DNA from: Gp6-AA40 sp963741135
GTDB lineage: Bacteria; Acidobacteriota; Vicinamibacteria; Vicinamibacterales; UBA2999
Assembly: GCA_963741135.1 (NCBI GenBank)
Contig: CAVUHC010000008.1
Location: 1,860,001 to 1,924,000, forward strand
Length of the DNA: 64,000 bases
Direction of reading: 5' to 3'
The number at the start of each line of letters is the position of its first letter. The first letter of the stretch is position 1. Below the pieces are notes generated by a model. It had not been told where the DNA came from, did no database searches, and worked only from the letters and a program-made list of their open reading frames with translations. Both the position numbers and the translations under genes were made by a program. This document shows, piece by piece, positions 1-9,109 of the stretch.

Positions 1-62
1 ACGTCCCGGAGCGCCAGCGACATCGAATGACGGTGAGCCACCGCGCGGATGGCAGCCGGTGA

Positions 63-689
63 GTGCACGGCAGTGAGGACATCGTGATTATCGACCATAC
101 GGCATTCTTCAACGGGTACAGGGCGGAGTACGGACGGCTGACACAGAGCGTGGTGTCCGGACTCGAGCTGCTGGGTCGCAACATGGAGGTCGATCCCGAT
201 CTGAAGAACCTCCAGTGGGCGGCGTACATGCTTGCCACGGTGAAGCACGAGTGTGCGGGAACGTGGCAGCCGATCGTCGAGCGTGGCCAGAAGAGCTACT
301 TCGACAAGTACGAGACAGGCACCCCGATTGGCCGGCGTCTCGGCAACCTGGAGCCGGGCGACGGGTGGCGCTTTCGCGGGCGCGGTTATGTTCAAATCAC
401 CGGGCGGGCCAACTACGCCCGGATGACGAAGGAGCTCGGGATCGCGCCCGATGCGGATCTGGTGCAGGATCCTGAGCAGGCGCTCCGACCAGCGATCGCC
501 TATCAGATCATGTCGGTTGGGATGCGTAAGGGGCTGTTCACCGGGAAGAAGCTCGGCGACTACATCTCGGCGAGCGGCTGCGACTACAAGAACGCAAGGC
601 GCATCATCAACGGCGTCGATCAGGCTGCGCTGATCGCGCAGTACGCGGTCACCATCGAAGGTATCTTGCGGGCCGCGATCGTCCGCTGA
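63..689 (+). CDS. GH19 chitinase-like endolysin (peptidoglycan hydrolase)
   Basis: The 208-residue product resembles glycoside hydrolase family 19 lysozyme/endolysin proteins, which cleave peptidoglycan or chitin. The segment VKHECAGTW near residues 60-68 holds the probable catalytic glutamate (about E63). The family signature FRGRGYVQITGRANY follows at about 104-118. No signal peptide is visible, as in phage endolysins that rely on a holin, but no holin or other phage gene is seen here. The GTG start at 63 is uncertain; a second in-frame GTG lies at 84. It is the only plus-strand gene before a minus-strand pair, so it could be the edge of a prophage remnant lying left of the window. Confidence 0.82.
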   Translation: MHGSEDIVIIDHTAFFNGYRAEYGRLTQSVVSGLELLGRNMEVDPDLKNLQWAAYMLATVKHECAGTWQPIVERGQKSYFDKYETGTPIGRRLGNLEPGDGWRFRGRGYVQITGRANYARMTKELGIAPDADLVQDPEQALRPAIAYQIMSVGMRKGLFTGKKLGDYISASGCDYKNARRIINGVDQAALIAQYAVTIEGILRAAIVR

Positions 690-764
690 AGAACGACGAT
701 CCAACTGGCGGGCTGCCTCACCGGCCCCGTCACACCGGCGCGCAGAAGACGATCGGGCGTGCGC

Positions 765-1424
765 TCAACGACCCTGAATCGGCGGCTCCGGGGGCTCCGG
801 CTCGTTGTATTGGATGAATGGATAGCGGATCCTCATCCCGTTCTTGTCGAGCCATCCAAGCCCCTGCTGGAAGATCGTGGGCGGGGGATAACCCTTGGGC
901 ACGGTCGCCTCACTAATCACAAGCCTGTTCTCGTGCATGTAGATTGAGGCAAAGGTGCGGGATTGATCGGCGTTGTTGGTGAGCTCCACCAGCAGTCCTG
1001 CAACAAGGTCCGCAAAATTCGACATGATGTTCGTGATCTTGGCGTCTCGTTCCAGGTACTTGGACGCTGCATAGACCACCGCGCTTCGCACGTCCGTTTT
1101 CCAGTATCCAAGGCCATAGACGTGGATTGCCAGATCGAGTGCGGGCAGGGTCCTGGAACGCTCCGAGAGGAGACGCTCGATCGGGTTGTAATCGACCACG
1201 GTCACCGAGTAGCGGCCGGGACCCTGCGTGCCGCTATAGACACGCGCCGGGAGGATAGCGCTGAACTGCGACGTCCAGGTCGTTTCCGTGACCTTCGGTT
1301 GACCCGGGAAGGCGATGGTGAAGTGATCTTCCCGGCTGGAAAACTCGGTCCATTCCTGGGCGAACGACGTCCCCGACATTGCCAGTACCAGGGCTGACGA
1401 CATGAGCGGCATCAGGCGCATCAT
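765..1424 (-). CDS. Secreted protein of unknown function
   Basis: I do not recognise a named family. The 219-residue product begins with a typical signal peptide (MMRLMPLMSSALVLAMSG followed by TSFAQ), so it is probably exported. The mature part starts with a WTEFSSREDHFTIAFPGQP stretch, a pattern common in small secreted proteins of acidobacteria that open with a hydrophilic beta-strand region. The C-terminus ends in a proline/glutamate-rich tail. The start lies 26 bp after the corrected end of the upstream minus-strand gene, so the two are probably co-transcribed. Confidence 0.62.
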   Translation of the reverse strand: MMRLMPLMSSALVLAMSGTSFAQEWTEFSSREDHFTIAFPGQPKVTETTWTSQFSAILPARVYSGTQGPGRYSVTVVDYNPIERLLSERSRTLPALDLAIHVYGLGYWKTDVRSAVVYAASKYLERDAKITNIMSNFADLVAGLLVELTNNADQSRTFASIYMHENRLVISEATVPKGYPPPTIFQQGLGWLDKNGMRIRYPFIQYNEPEPPEPPIQGR

Positions 1425-1449
1425 TGGATCCTTGGCGTCGCGAGCGGAT

Positions 1450-2158
1450 TCAGTTCCTGAACTCGACGGTCGTGTTCAATGTATTGCTGTCGATCCCGGT
1501 CGAATCGGTGACTCGCACCTGAAGATCGCATTCTACCGGCGGCCGGGGTGCCACCACCAGCCGCTTTCCGCAGGTTGGGAAGGGTGGCGCGTACGACGCC
1601 AGCGCTCACCTTGCCTTTGATTGCGCCGACGATCGGTTCACCGCCGCAGCCGGCCGTAAACCAGACATATGGTGAATCACCAAGATCGCCAGCCGCGTCA
1701 GCAGCAGCCAATTGGAGTTCGACCGTTGGCTGATTCGACTGTGGCGGCGCGATCCTGAGATCAGAGATGGTGGGAACGTGGGTCGCAACCGAGATCGTTG
1801 TGGGAACGGTGCGACGACCCATCCGCATCACGAGTACCACGGATCGATCTCCAGGCGCCGCGTCTTTCGCAATATCGAGGGTGATCTCCCACCATCCAAC
1901 TGCCTGTTCAGTCCCGCTCCCTTTTCCCTTGATACCGGACACCGTCACACCAGTTAAAGGTGAGATCTCAGCAGCCTGGGCCGTGTCCCCGCTGACAATC
2001 GCCACGTTGATGACAGTTGTTTGACCACGTGCCACGTGTCGTGGATACACCGTCTCGATTCTGAGCGGCGGCGGCGGCGCACCTTGTCCAAAAACGGAGA
2101 CGACGGACAAGAGGGAGACACCGACTCCGACGACCGCGCACACCCGATGACGTTGCAT
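1450..2158 (-). CDS. Secreted beta-rich protein of unknown function, frameshifted near its 3' end
   Basis: The product has a signal peptide (about residues 1-24, ending VVSVFGQ) followed by beta-strand-rich sequence resembling an immunoglobulin-like or bacterial pre-PEP beta-sandwich fold; no named family is recognised. The uninterrupted frame runs to 1421, but from about 1565 the coding character moves to the next frame, which reads LVVAPRPPVECDLQVRV and ends TVEFRN with a TGA at 1450-1452. One surplus base around 1563-1568 explains this. I therefore place the true end at 1450. The gene is divergent from the TonB receptor at 2339, with a 180 bp shared control region. Confidence 0.55.
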
Positions 2159-2188
2159 GAACGATAGCTCCGAATCAGCTATTCAGAC

Positions 2189-2215
2189 TTGACATCTTCT
2201 GCGGGACCGTATATT
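2189..2215 (+). promoter_or_regulatory. Possible sigma-70 type promoter for the TonB receptor
   Basis: In the 180 bp between divergent genes there is TTGACA at 2189-2194 and TATATT at 2210-2215, separated by 15 bp. The hexamers match the consensus well but the spacing is short. The receptor start codon at 2339 is preceded by AGGGGGG at 2324-2330, a plausible ribosome binding site. Confidence 0.3.
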
Positions 2216-2338
2216 CCGTCGTCGCAGAGCGAAAAGCAAGTATAGATGGGAGCATCTCCTCGTGCTCGTCAGGATCTCGTTACGCCATTGAATTAAATAG
2301 CCGCTGCGTCGTGCAGCCACGTCAGGGGGGCATCGGTC

Positions 2339-5294
2339 ATGGACAGAACATTCGACAGATCCCGGGGGCGACGTGTCCTTCTCATTCTCGTCTTCCTGTT
2401 GTGTCTGATACCTGTCGCGAGCTACGCGCAGGAGGCGGTCATCCTCGGGCGTGTGACCGATGACACTGGCGCCGTCCTGCCCGGCGTCACAGTGACGGCA
2501 ACCAGTCCGGCCTTGCAGGTTCCCCAGGTGCTCGGCACCACCGACGAACGCGGCGAATATCGCCTGGGGTCTCTGCCGATCGGGACGTACGCCGTGGTGT
2601 ACGCACTCGAGGGTTTCGAGACCGTGCGACGGCAGGAGTTGCGCATGACGATCGGGTTCCAGGCGAAAGTGGACATCGTGATGAAAGTCGGCACGCTGTC
2701 GGAATCGGTCACGGTGACCGGGGAAGCGCCCGTGGTGGACGTGACGTCAACGACCTCTCGCACGCAGTTGACGAGAGAGACGCTGGAGCTCATTCCCACG
2801 GGCCGGAACAGCATCGTCGGCCTCATGATTCAGGCGCCCGGCGCGCGCCCGCAGCTGGACTGGAGCTTTGTCACCGGCAACCCGTTCTTCAAAGTGTTCG
2901 GAGAGCTCGGCGAACAGTGGGTGGCGCTCGAAGGCGTGGTGACCAGCGGGCCGAAAACGGGCACCCAAGGCGGCAATCATTATGATTATGCAGCCATTGA
3001 GGAGTCCACCGTCTCGACCGTCGGCAACACGGCGGAAGCCCCGACCAAGGGCCTTCAAATCAACGTCCTCTTGAAGGCGGGCGGCAACGACTTTCATGGC
3101 AGCGGCTTTTTTGCCGACACCGGCCATCGCTTCGAGAGTAACAACCTCAATGACAAGCTGAGGGCGAGGGGCATCACCAGCGGCGCTCCGGTCAAGTCGC
3201 GGTGGGATGCGAGCGGCGAGCTTGGCGGCCGGATTATCCCGAACAAGCTCTGGTTTTACTACTCGACGCGCCGGCGCGAGGAGAAAGTCCAAACGCTGAA
3301 TGCGTTCCAGGATGACGGTTCGCCGGCCGAGAGCGACCAGTTTCAATATTTCCACACCGCAAAGCTTTCGTATCAGATGAACCCGGCGAACAAGTTCATC
3401 GGCTTTGTCCAGTACGACCGTCAGGGAGGGATGACGCCGGGGAATCAGTTCACGACCTGGGACAACCGCATGTACAGTCCCACGCAGTCCACGACGAGCA
3501 AGATTGAATGGCAGACCATCAGGGGCAACAAGTTCGTGTCGCTGCAGATGGGTGCCTGGATCTGGAACGTGAGCCGCCAATGCTACTCGAACAACGTTGC
3601 GACGATCGATCAGTTGAACAGCCAGGTGACGGGATGCAACGTGAACTACGGGATCGATTCGTTCGAGGGTCGAAACCACAGCAAAGGCAGCATGAGTTGG
3701 TACAAGCCAAATCTCTTCGTCGGCAACCACGACATGAAGGTAGGTTTTGACTACGCGGCGGCGCATGCGGATCGGAAGATCAGTTCCCGCGACGGGACCA
3801 AGAGCAAGCAAACGGGGTTGCCGACCGGGCCCGTCGGGAACTACCAGCTCATTTTCAGAAACGGGGTTCCGTTCGAGATGGCCGCCTGGAACAACAGCTA
3901 CAAGGACGGCCAGCCGGACAGCGTGCCGAAGGATCTCACCCATACGACCTGGGTCTATGCGCAGGACAGTTGGACCATCGCGCGCCAGCTCACGCTGAAT
4001 CTGGGGGCGCGCTTTGCGCACGCGGTCGGGTTCATTCCAGAGCAATGCCGCCTGGCGTCGGAGGCGCCGCTGGACACCGTATACCCGGCCCAGTGTTTTC
4101 CGCGGATTGAGTTCCGAACGTGGAATTCGGTGGTGCCTCGCCTCCACGCGGCCTACGACCTCGCCGGTGATCACAAGACCGTGATCAAGGGCGGCTGGGG
4201 ACGGTTCGCCCACAATTGGCACTCTGACGAGCTGCAGATGGCGAATGAGAACGTCCACCTCTCCACGCTGTTCCTGTGGCACGACCTCAACGGCAATAAG
4301 TTGTTCAACCCCGGCGAGATCAACTTCGACCGCAACGGGACGGACTTCGTATCCACGAGCCTGTTTACCGGCGGCGAAGACGGGCTCGCCGGTGCCGTGT
4401 CCAACCCGAACATCAAGGAGCCGTTCAGCAACGAATTCTCGGTCTCTCTCGAGCGGGAGCTGATACGGGATTTTGCGATACGCGCGACTGGAATCTATTC
4501 GCGCCAGCAGGTCTTCAGGGTGCAGAACAACCTGCGGCCGTACGGCGTGTACTCGATTCCCATCACAAATCCGGATCCGGGCCCCGATGGGAGGCTTGGA
4601 ACGGCCGATGACACGGGGAATCGGATCACCTACTACGACTATCCCGCCGCCTACCGGGGACGGAGCTTCCAGCAGCCGATGCTCATCAACGGCAGCCCCG
4701 CCGACGATCAGAAGTTCAAGAGCTTCGAGCTTGCGGCGAGCAAGCGACTCTCCAACCGGTGGTCGTTGCTGGCGTCCTACTCCACGACGCAGGTCTACAT
4801 TCCCAACGTCCAGAACACGGCGAGGTACTGGCAACGACTTCACCAACCCTGGCTTGCAGGTCTTCCTGGCCACCTTCGATCCGAATGCGGAAATCAACAG
4901 CAAGATGGACCTCCGGGAGTGGCAAGGCAGGCTCGACGGTGCCTATCTCCTGCCGCACGACATGCTCGTGTCGGCGAACTTCGAGCACCGGAGCGGCCAG
5001 CCTTACGCTCGGACGGTGTCCTTCACGGGCGGCACGCAGATTCCGTCGCAGGTCGTGCGGGTGGAACCGATCGGCACCCGCCGACTGCCGAATATCAATC
5101 TCCTGCACATGCGTTTCGAGAAGTCGCTTCGCATGGCGCGAGGACAAAAGGTGGCGCTCCGAGTGAATGTCTTCAACGTGACGAACATCAACACTGAGCA
5201 GAGCGTCACCCAGCTATCCGGAGCAAATTTCATGAGACCGGCGGGCATCATCCCGCCCAGGATTGTCGAATTTGGTGTGAACTACACGTTCTGA
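2339..5294 (+). CDS. TonB-dependent receptor, OAR-like, with N-terminal carboxypeptidase-regulatory domain (frameshift near 4830)
   Basis: This is an outer-membrane receptor of the OAR/CarboxypepD_reg class. It has a signal peptide (about residues 1-30, ending VASYAQ), then a carboxypeptidase-regulatory beta-sandwich (about 33-110, VTDDTGAVLPGVTVTATS). A plug region follows (about 120-240, with SVTVTGEAPVVDVTSTTSRT) and then a long beta-barrel. The first frame stays open to 5197 but turns to arginine-rich nonsense after about 4830; the adjacent frame continues GNDFTNPGLQVFLATF and ends in VEFGVNYTF, a proper barrel C-terminus with terminal Phe. Corrected length is about 985 residues, normal for the family. 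The substrate is unknown; relatives take up large oligomers. A hairpin follows the stop. Confidence 0.88.
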
Positions 5295-5318
5295 TCTCCG
5301 AGCGGGTTCACGTCTCAC

Positions 5319-5353
5319 GCCCGTTCAGCGCTGCGAGGCGGTACTGAACGGGC
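5319..5353 (+). terminator. Hairpin after the TonB receptor gene
   Basis: A perfect 10-bp inverted repeat, GCCCGTTCAG (5319-5328) and CTGAACGGGC (5344-5353), begins 25 bp after the receptor stop and is followed by TTCTCCTT. It may terminate or attenuate read-through into the gene at 5375, whose ribosome binding site (GGAGGG, 5362-5367) starts just after the stem. The T-tract is imperfect. Confidence 0.5.
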
Positions 5354-5374
5354 TTCTCCTTGGAGGGAGCTGCT

Positions 5375-5941
5375 ATGAGGGTCGGAGGAGTGGTGGTGTG
5401 CCTGTTCCTGCTGGGATCGGCGCCGTTGTATGCGCAAGGCACACCAAGATTCGAGTTCTCCGGGGGATACTCGTTCATGCATGATGCGGATCGGGGAGAG
5501 GATTTCTCCACCGGGTGGTACGCCTCCGCCATAGGAAATATCAATGACTGGGTCGGCGTTGCCACGGAGATTGGTGGCAACTACAGGACGTGTCCCAAGT
5601 GTGAACGGGGCCCGTTCACGAGCCAAACATTCCGAGGCACCGATCTCCACCTGAAGGTCTACACATATATGGCCGGGCCTCGGTTCGCCTCGCACGCGAT
5701 CGCGGCTGTCACGCCGTTTGGGCAGGTCCTCTTTGGCGGCTCGCACGCGAGCGGCGGTTTCCAGTTCGACGGCGCGCTGACGACCGGCTTCACGTATCAG
5801 CCTGGCGCGGGCGTTGACGTCAACGTCACGCCGGGAGTCGGGATTCGGCTGCAGGGTGACTATCGGGTAATCCGAACGCAAGGGCACAACGGCAAAGAGT
5901 CACGCTTCCTCGCCGGCGTGGTCTTCCGATCCGGTCAGTGA
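5375..5941 (+). CDS. Small outer-membrane beta-barrel protein
   Basis: The 188-residue product has a signal peptide (MRVGGVVVCLFLLGSAPLYAQ) and alternating beta-strand sequence ending in GVVFRSGQ, typical of the OMP_b-brl group of small barrels. I chose the ATG at 5375 over a TTG at 5360 because GGAGGG lies 7 bp upstream and the signal peptide then starts properly. A CPKC pair at about residue 75 is unusual for this type and may form a disulphide. It follows the TonB receptor, separated by a hairpin, so it may be a weakly coupled partner; its ligand cannot be inferred. Confidence 0.65.
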   Translation: MRVGGVVVCLFLLGSAPLYAQGTPRFEFSGGYSFMHDADRGEDFSTGWYASAIGNINDWVGVATEIGGNYRTCPKCERGPFTSQTFRGTDLHLKVYTYMAGPRFASHAIAAVTPFGQVLFGGSHASGGFQFDGALTTGFTYQPGAGVDVNVTPGVGIRLQGDYRVIRTQGHNGKESRFLAGVVFRSGQ

Positions 5942-6051
5942 TCTGTTTTCTGTGCGGCAACTGGACGCGTCCGCGAAGAGGCGCATATAGGCGGCTAAAG
6001 TCGCCTCCTCGAATGTCTTTCAGGCGCTACCCATCGCGCGGAGTTACGAAA

Positions 6052-6072
6052 CCAGCCGCAAAAAGCGGTTGG
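6052..6072 (+). other. Stem-loop in the 229 bp gap before the sigma-54 activator
   Basis: The gap 5942-6170 carries no convincing gene. It contains CCAGCCGC (6052-6059), an AAAAA loop and GCGGTTGG (6065-6072), which can form a short stem with one G-T pair. It could mark the end of the preceding transcript. No clear promoter was found for the following gene. Confidence 0.3.
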
Positions 6073-6170
6073 CGGCCGTTTTGCTCAGCCAGCCCGCTTC
6101 GCGCATAGTGCAACCCCGCGAAAACCTGCGAATCTACGGTCGCAAGCTGACTGCGAGCTGAAGGAGCGCT

Positions 6171-7365
6171 GTGTCATCGGCCGTCCTACGTGTAGGATCT
6201 CGCAATCGAGACCCGGTCATCGTCTGTGCCAGTCCGGCGATGCGGGAGTTGTGTGCCACCGCTGCACGCGTGGCCACGGGCGACGCCAAGGTCTTCCTCT
6301 CCGGGGAAAGCGGCGTCGGCAAGGATCTGATCGCGCAGTACATTCACGCACGCTCGTCGCGCGCCGGACGGCCCTTTGTCGCGGTGAACTGCGCCGCATT
6401 CCCCGACACACTGCTCGAAACGGAATTGTTCGGGCACGCGAGAGGCAGCTTCACCGGTGCGTATCGCGACAAACCAGGGCGCTTCGAGCTGGCGCATCAC
6501 GGCACCATTTTCCTGGACGAAGTCGGCGAAATGAGCCTGCAGATGCAGGCCATCCTGCTCCGCTTCCTCGAGAACGGCGAGATTCAACGAGTGGGTGCCA
6601 CCGGCCCGCGCGTGCACGTCGACGTGCGCGTGATCTCGGCCACGAATCGCGATCTGGCCGAGCGAGTTGCCAGCGGATTGTTCCGCAAGGATCTGATGTA
6701 CCGGATCAAGGTGGTGCACCTCCACATTCCTCCGCTGCGGGAACACCGCGAGGACATCCGCGTGCTCGTCGAGCGTGCCATTGCCCGTACCGGGCCGGCC
6801 GATCCGGTTGACCCCGGACGCGCTGACGGCGCTCGAGCGCTACAGTTGGCCGGGCAATGTGCGCGAGCTGCAAAACGTCGTCGAACAGGCTGCCTGGCTG
6901 TCGGAGTCAGACGAGGTGGCTCTGAAGGATCTGCCCGAGCAGATCAAATCGCCAACAGCAGGACTGCTCCGAAAGCAGGAGCGCCGCCGCCAGCTGGCGG
7001 ATGATCTGTACGTCGCGCTGGTGGATGGACACTACACGTTCTGGGATCACATGCACCCGCTGTTTCTCAGGCGCGACATGACGCGACACGATTTGCGTCA
7101 GCTCATGCGCCGTGGACTGGCGGCGACGCGCGGCAACTATCGTGCGCTGCTGAAGCTGTTCGGCATGCCCGATTCCGACTACAAGCGGTTCATGAATTTC
7201 CTCGCGGCGCACGATTGCGCGGTCGATTTTCACCCGTTCCGGTTCGAGGCGGTACCTTCCCGAGCTGCCGGTCCGGCGGCGTCTGCCCCTCCGCTCCCTT
7301 TCGACGAATTGCAGGGCCCCGGAAAGTCGCTGGCCTCGACCCGCCGCTCGGGGCCCGCCGCCTGA
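6171..7365 (+). CDS. Sigma-54 dependent transcriptional activator without receiver domain (frameshift near 6800)
   Basis: The AAA+ core of a bacterial enhancer-binding protein is plain: Walker A GESGVGKD (about 45-52), the sigma-54 contact loop GSFTGA (about 92-97) and Walker B GTIFLDEVGE (about 111-120). Near 6800 the frame changes, after VERAIARTG. The next frame continues RPIRLTPDALTALERYSW, then PGNVRELQNVVEQ, the normal end of the AAA+ module. A further 130 residues follow, with a helix-turn-helix-like end (RGLAATRGNYRALLKLFGMP). There is no receiver or sensor domain, so activity must be set by expression or a partner. GTG start at 6171 follows AAGGAG. Placed directly before a Tad pilus operon with a sigma-54 type promoter, it is the obvious candidate regulator of that operon. 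Confidence 0.88.
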
Positions 7366-7372
7366 CGGACTC

Positions 7373-7762
7373 TTGCCCTCATTTCTGACTCCGTTGCTTC
7401 AAGCGCCGGAGGAGCGGTTCGTCCTTCGGCATGCGCGCCGCAACAACGCGATCGCCACACAAATCGAGGCCGCATTCGATTCGGCAAGCCGTCGCCGCGG
7501 TTTGCTCGGACGCACGGCGTTCGCTGAGGGAGCGGCGCTTATCATCGCGCCCTGCAACGGCATTCACACCTTCTTCATGCGCATGGCGATCGACGTGGTG
7601 TTCGTTTCGCGAAGCGGTGAGGTCATCAAGACGTACTCGGACCTCCCCGCGTGGCGCATCGCGTTCGCCCTCCGCGCATTTGCGGCCATCGAGCTCCCGT
7701 CCGGCACCATCGAGCGCTCGGATACCAGGCGCGGAGATCAGCTGCTTCTCGCGACCGAGTAG
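7373..7762 (+). CDS. DUF192 family protein
   Basis: The 129-residue product matches the DUF192 family of small proteins of unknown function, with the conserved run RRRGLLGRTAF and GIHTFFMRMAIDVVF. It lacks a visible signal peptide. The TTG at 7373 lies 8 bp after the activator stop, so the two genes probably share a transcript; a later start is possible. Its place between the activator and the pilus operon suggests a link to pilus biogenesis, but the role is unknown. Confidence 0.8.
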   Translation: MPSFLTPLLQAPEERFVLRHARRNNAIATQIEAAFDSASRRRGLLGRTAFAEGAALIIAPCNGIHTFFMRMAIDVVFVSRSGEVIKTYSDLPAWRIAFALRAFAAIELPSGTIERSDTRRGDQLLLATE

Positions 7763-7781
7763 GACGCATGCGCCGCGACCT

Positions 7782-7803
7782 TTATCTGGTTCCAACCAGA
7801 TAA
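7782..7803. promoter_or_regulatory. Perfect 22-bp palindrome, candidate activator binding site
   Basis: TTATCTGGTT (7782-7791), CC and AACCAGATAA (7794-7803) form a perfect dyad. Its centre lies about 110 bp before the start point predicted from the sigma-54 type promoter at 7878-7892. That is the usual distance for an upstream activating sequence. It could instead be a weak hairpin after the DUF192 gene, but no T-run follows. Confidence 0.55.
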
Positions 7804-7877
7804 CGACCCGTTGTTCGCCCAGACCATCGGCTGCGCATCGTCCACGCTGACAGGCACTTAACTCGACGGCTCAACGG

Positions 7878-7892
7878 GGCACATTCGTTGCT
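7878..7892 (+). promoter_or_regulatory. Candidate sigma-54 (RpoN) promoter for the Tad/Flp pilus operon
   Basis: The sequence GGGCACATTCGTTGCTC has the invariant GG (7878-7879) and GC (7890-7891) exactly 10 bp apart, and it resembles the TGGCAC-N5-TTGCA consensus with one difference in each half. Transcription would start near 7903, 30 bp before the first PilZ-like gene. A sigma-54 activator gene lies 500 bp upstream. Confidence 0.6.
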
Positions 7893-7934
7893 CCCTCGCC
7901 GTGCGGCTTATTCGTCACGAGTTTTTTCGAAATC

Positions 7935-8204
7935 ATGCGCGGATCACGTCGCGACCCGAGGTTTGCGTTATCGGTCCCATGGGAGGGCTCGCTGCGGATT
8001 CCGGGCGACGTGGTCGTCGAGCGTTGCAGCGGCGGCGAGGTGTGGGTCGTGAGTACGAGCCCGGCACACAGGGGCGAGTTGCTCACGCTGGATTTGGCTG
8101 GTTCCGGACCACCGATGACCATGAACGTTCGTGTGGTCGACAGTGTTCCGGTGCCGATTGATGGCACGGTCCGACATCGGTTGCGACTCGAGATCGTGAC
8201 ATGA
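7935..8204 (+). CDS. PilZ-like small protein
   Basis: The 89-residue product begins MRGSRRDPRFALSVPW, which resembles the RxxxR arm of PilZ domains that bind cyclic di-GMP. The rest is beta-rich as expected of a PilZ barrel, but the second binding motif (D/N-x-S-x-x-G) is not clear, so ligand binding is doubtful. It is the first gene after the sigma-54 type promoter and sits 16 bp before a second PilZ-like gene. Together they suggest that second-messenger signalling tunes the pilus. Confidence 0.5.
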   Translation: MRGSRRDPRFALSVPWEGSLRIPGDVVVERCSGGEVWVVSTSPAHRGELLTLDLAGSGPPMTMNVRVVDSVPVPIDGTVRHRLRLEIVT

Positions 8205-8220
8205 GTCCGAAGGAATTTCA

Positions 8221-8627
8221 GTGGCACCAGTGACGCAATCGATCGAGGCGCTGGGCGGCGAAGTGTTCGGCGTGCTGGCGCGAGGCATCCCCGCAAGGCT
8301 GATCGAGATCAGCCGATCGGGGTGTCTGCTCGAGAGCAGCCACCGCGTCGTGGACGGAATCGTCGGGGAGCTGCGGCTGGAAGTTGGCGGCGAGCTGCTA
8401 CTGGACGACGTTCGAGTGACGCGTTGTGTGCTGGTGGAAGGTTCTGGATCGAGCTATCTGGTCGGCGCCGAGTTCGTGCAGACGCGCCGTCCGGGGGAAC
8501 GGTCGATCCGTCGGGCGGTGACCGGCATCCTGCGCGGTCTGATGGAGCCGGACAAAGCGCCGCCCGCGAAGAAGGTTTCAAAAAATGGGGGGAGGGCGAA
8601 GGTGGACACGGCCTCGCCCGTCGTTAA
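8221..8627 (+). CDS. PilZ-domain protein (probable frameshift at its 3' end)
   Basis: A beta-barrel domain with ARLIEISRSGCLLES fits the D/N-x-S-x-x-G half of a PilZ domain; the RxxxR half is weak. GTG start at 8221. As sequenced the frame has no stop and runs on through both pilin genes to 9102. A 1-base change in the A6/G6 homopolymers at 8581-8591 would instead end it at a TAA at 8625-8627. That leaves 28 bp with a strong GGAGAAGGAG site before the first pilin. I consider this the true gene. Confidence 0.55.
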
Positions 8628-8655
8628 CGCTGTGTCAACGGGAGAAGGAGAAGTC

Positions 8656-8837
8656 ATGAGGGATCTGCTCGCAAGGTTTGTTCGTGAGGACGAGGGCCAG
8701 GACGTCATTGAGTACGCATTGCTGGCCGGACTCCTGACGACCGGAGTGATCGTCTTCATCAACAACGTCGGCACCAAGGTGCTGGGTACTTCACGGCGCT
8801 GGACGGGGCCATCCCGGCCCCACCCGCGGGTCCGTAA
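8656..8837 (+). CDS. flp: Flp/Fap-type pilin 1 (frameshift near 8788)
   Basis: The short protein has the Flp pilin layout: a charged leader (MRDLLARFVREDEGQD), then VIEYALLAGLLTTGVIVFI, a hydrophobic helix containing the processing-site glutamate and tyrosine. It should be cut by the prepilin peptidase encoded at 9110 and assembled into the pilus. Near 8788 the frame changes; the shifted frame reads YFTALDGAIPAPPAGP and stops at 8835-8837, the usual pilin tail. One missing base explains it. A very strong ribosome binding site (GGAGAAGGAG) precedes the ATG, as expected for a highly made structural subunit. Confidence 0.82.
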
Positions 8838-8880
8838 ACCCAGGGGCGAACGGGACCTCTCGCTCTCGAAGAATCGAACC

Positions 8881-9102
8881 ATGTTCACGCGAAGGCGCGG
8901 CGTACTCGATCTGCTTGGCCGGCTCGTTGTTGACGATGCCGGCCAAGACCTGATCGAGTATGCCCTGCTGACCGGCTTCTTCGGGTTGGGAGGATTCGTC
9001 CTTTTCTCGCAACTTGGGCCCAGGATGGGCGCTGCGTACGCCGGTTGGGTCGACGCGGTGTCCCTCGCGTCGAGCGAAACCCCAGCACCCGGCGGTCCTT
9101 GA
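8881..9102 (+). CDS. Flp-type pilin 2
   Basis: This 73-residue protein repeats the pilin pattern: basic leader, DDAGQDLIEYALLTGFF and a hydrophobic helix. It then has a longer, more polar tail ending SSETPAPGGP. It differs enough from the pilin 44 bp upstream to be a second, perhaps minor, subunit rather than a recent copy. The prepilin peptidase gene starts 7 bp downstream. Confidence 0.75.
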   Translation: MFTRRRGVLDLLGRLVVDDAGQDLIEYALLTGFFGLGGFVLFSQLGPRMGAAYAGWVDAVSLASSETPAPGGP

Positions 9103-9109
9103 CAGCCAT

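Noticed and set aside
2747..4903. A 718-residue minus-strand reading frame opposite the TonB receptor
   Set aside because: It is the complement of a well-supported receptor gene. Its product is rich in Arg/Val/Leu/Glu without motifs, which is normal for antisense frames in high-GC DNA.
8221..9102. A single 293-residue PilZ-pilin-pilin fusion protein
   Set aside because: The frame is open throughout, but the shifted frames give a natural stop after the PilZ region (8625-8627) and a proper pilin tail with stop (8835-8837). Each pilin also has its own ATG, the first with a strong ribosome binding site.
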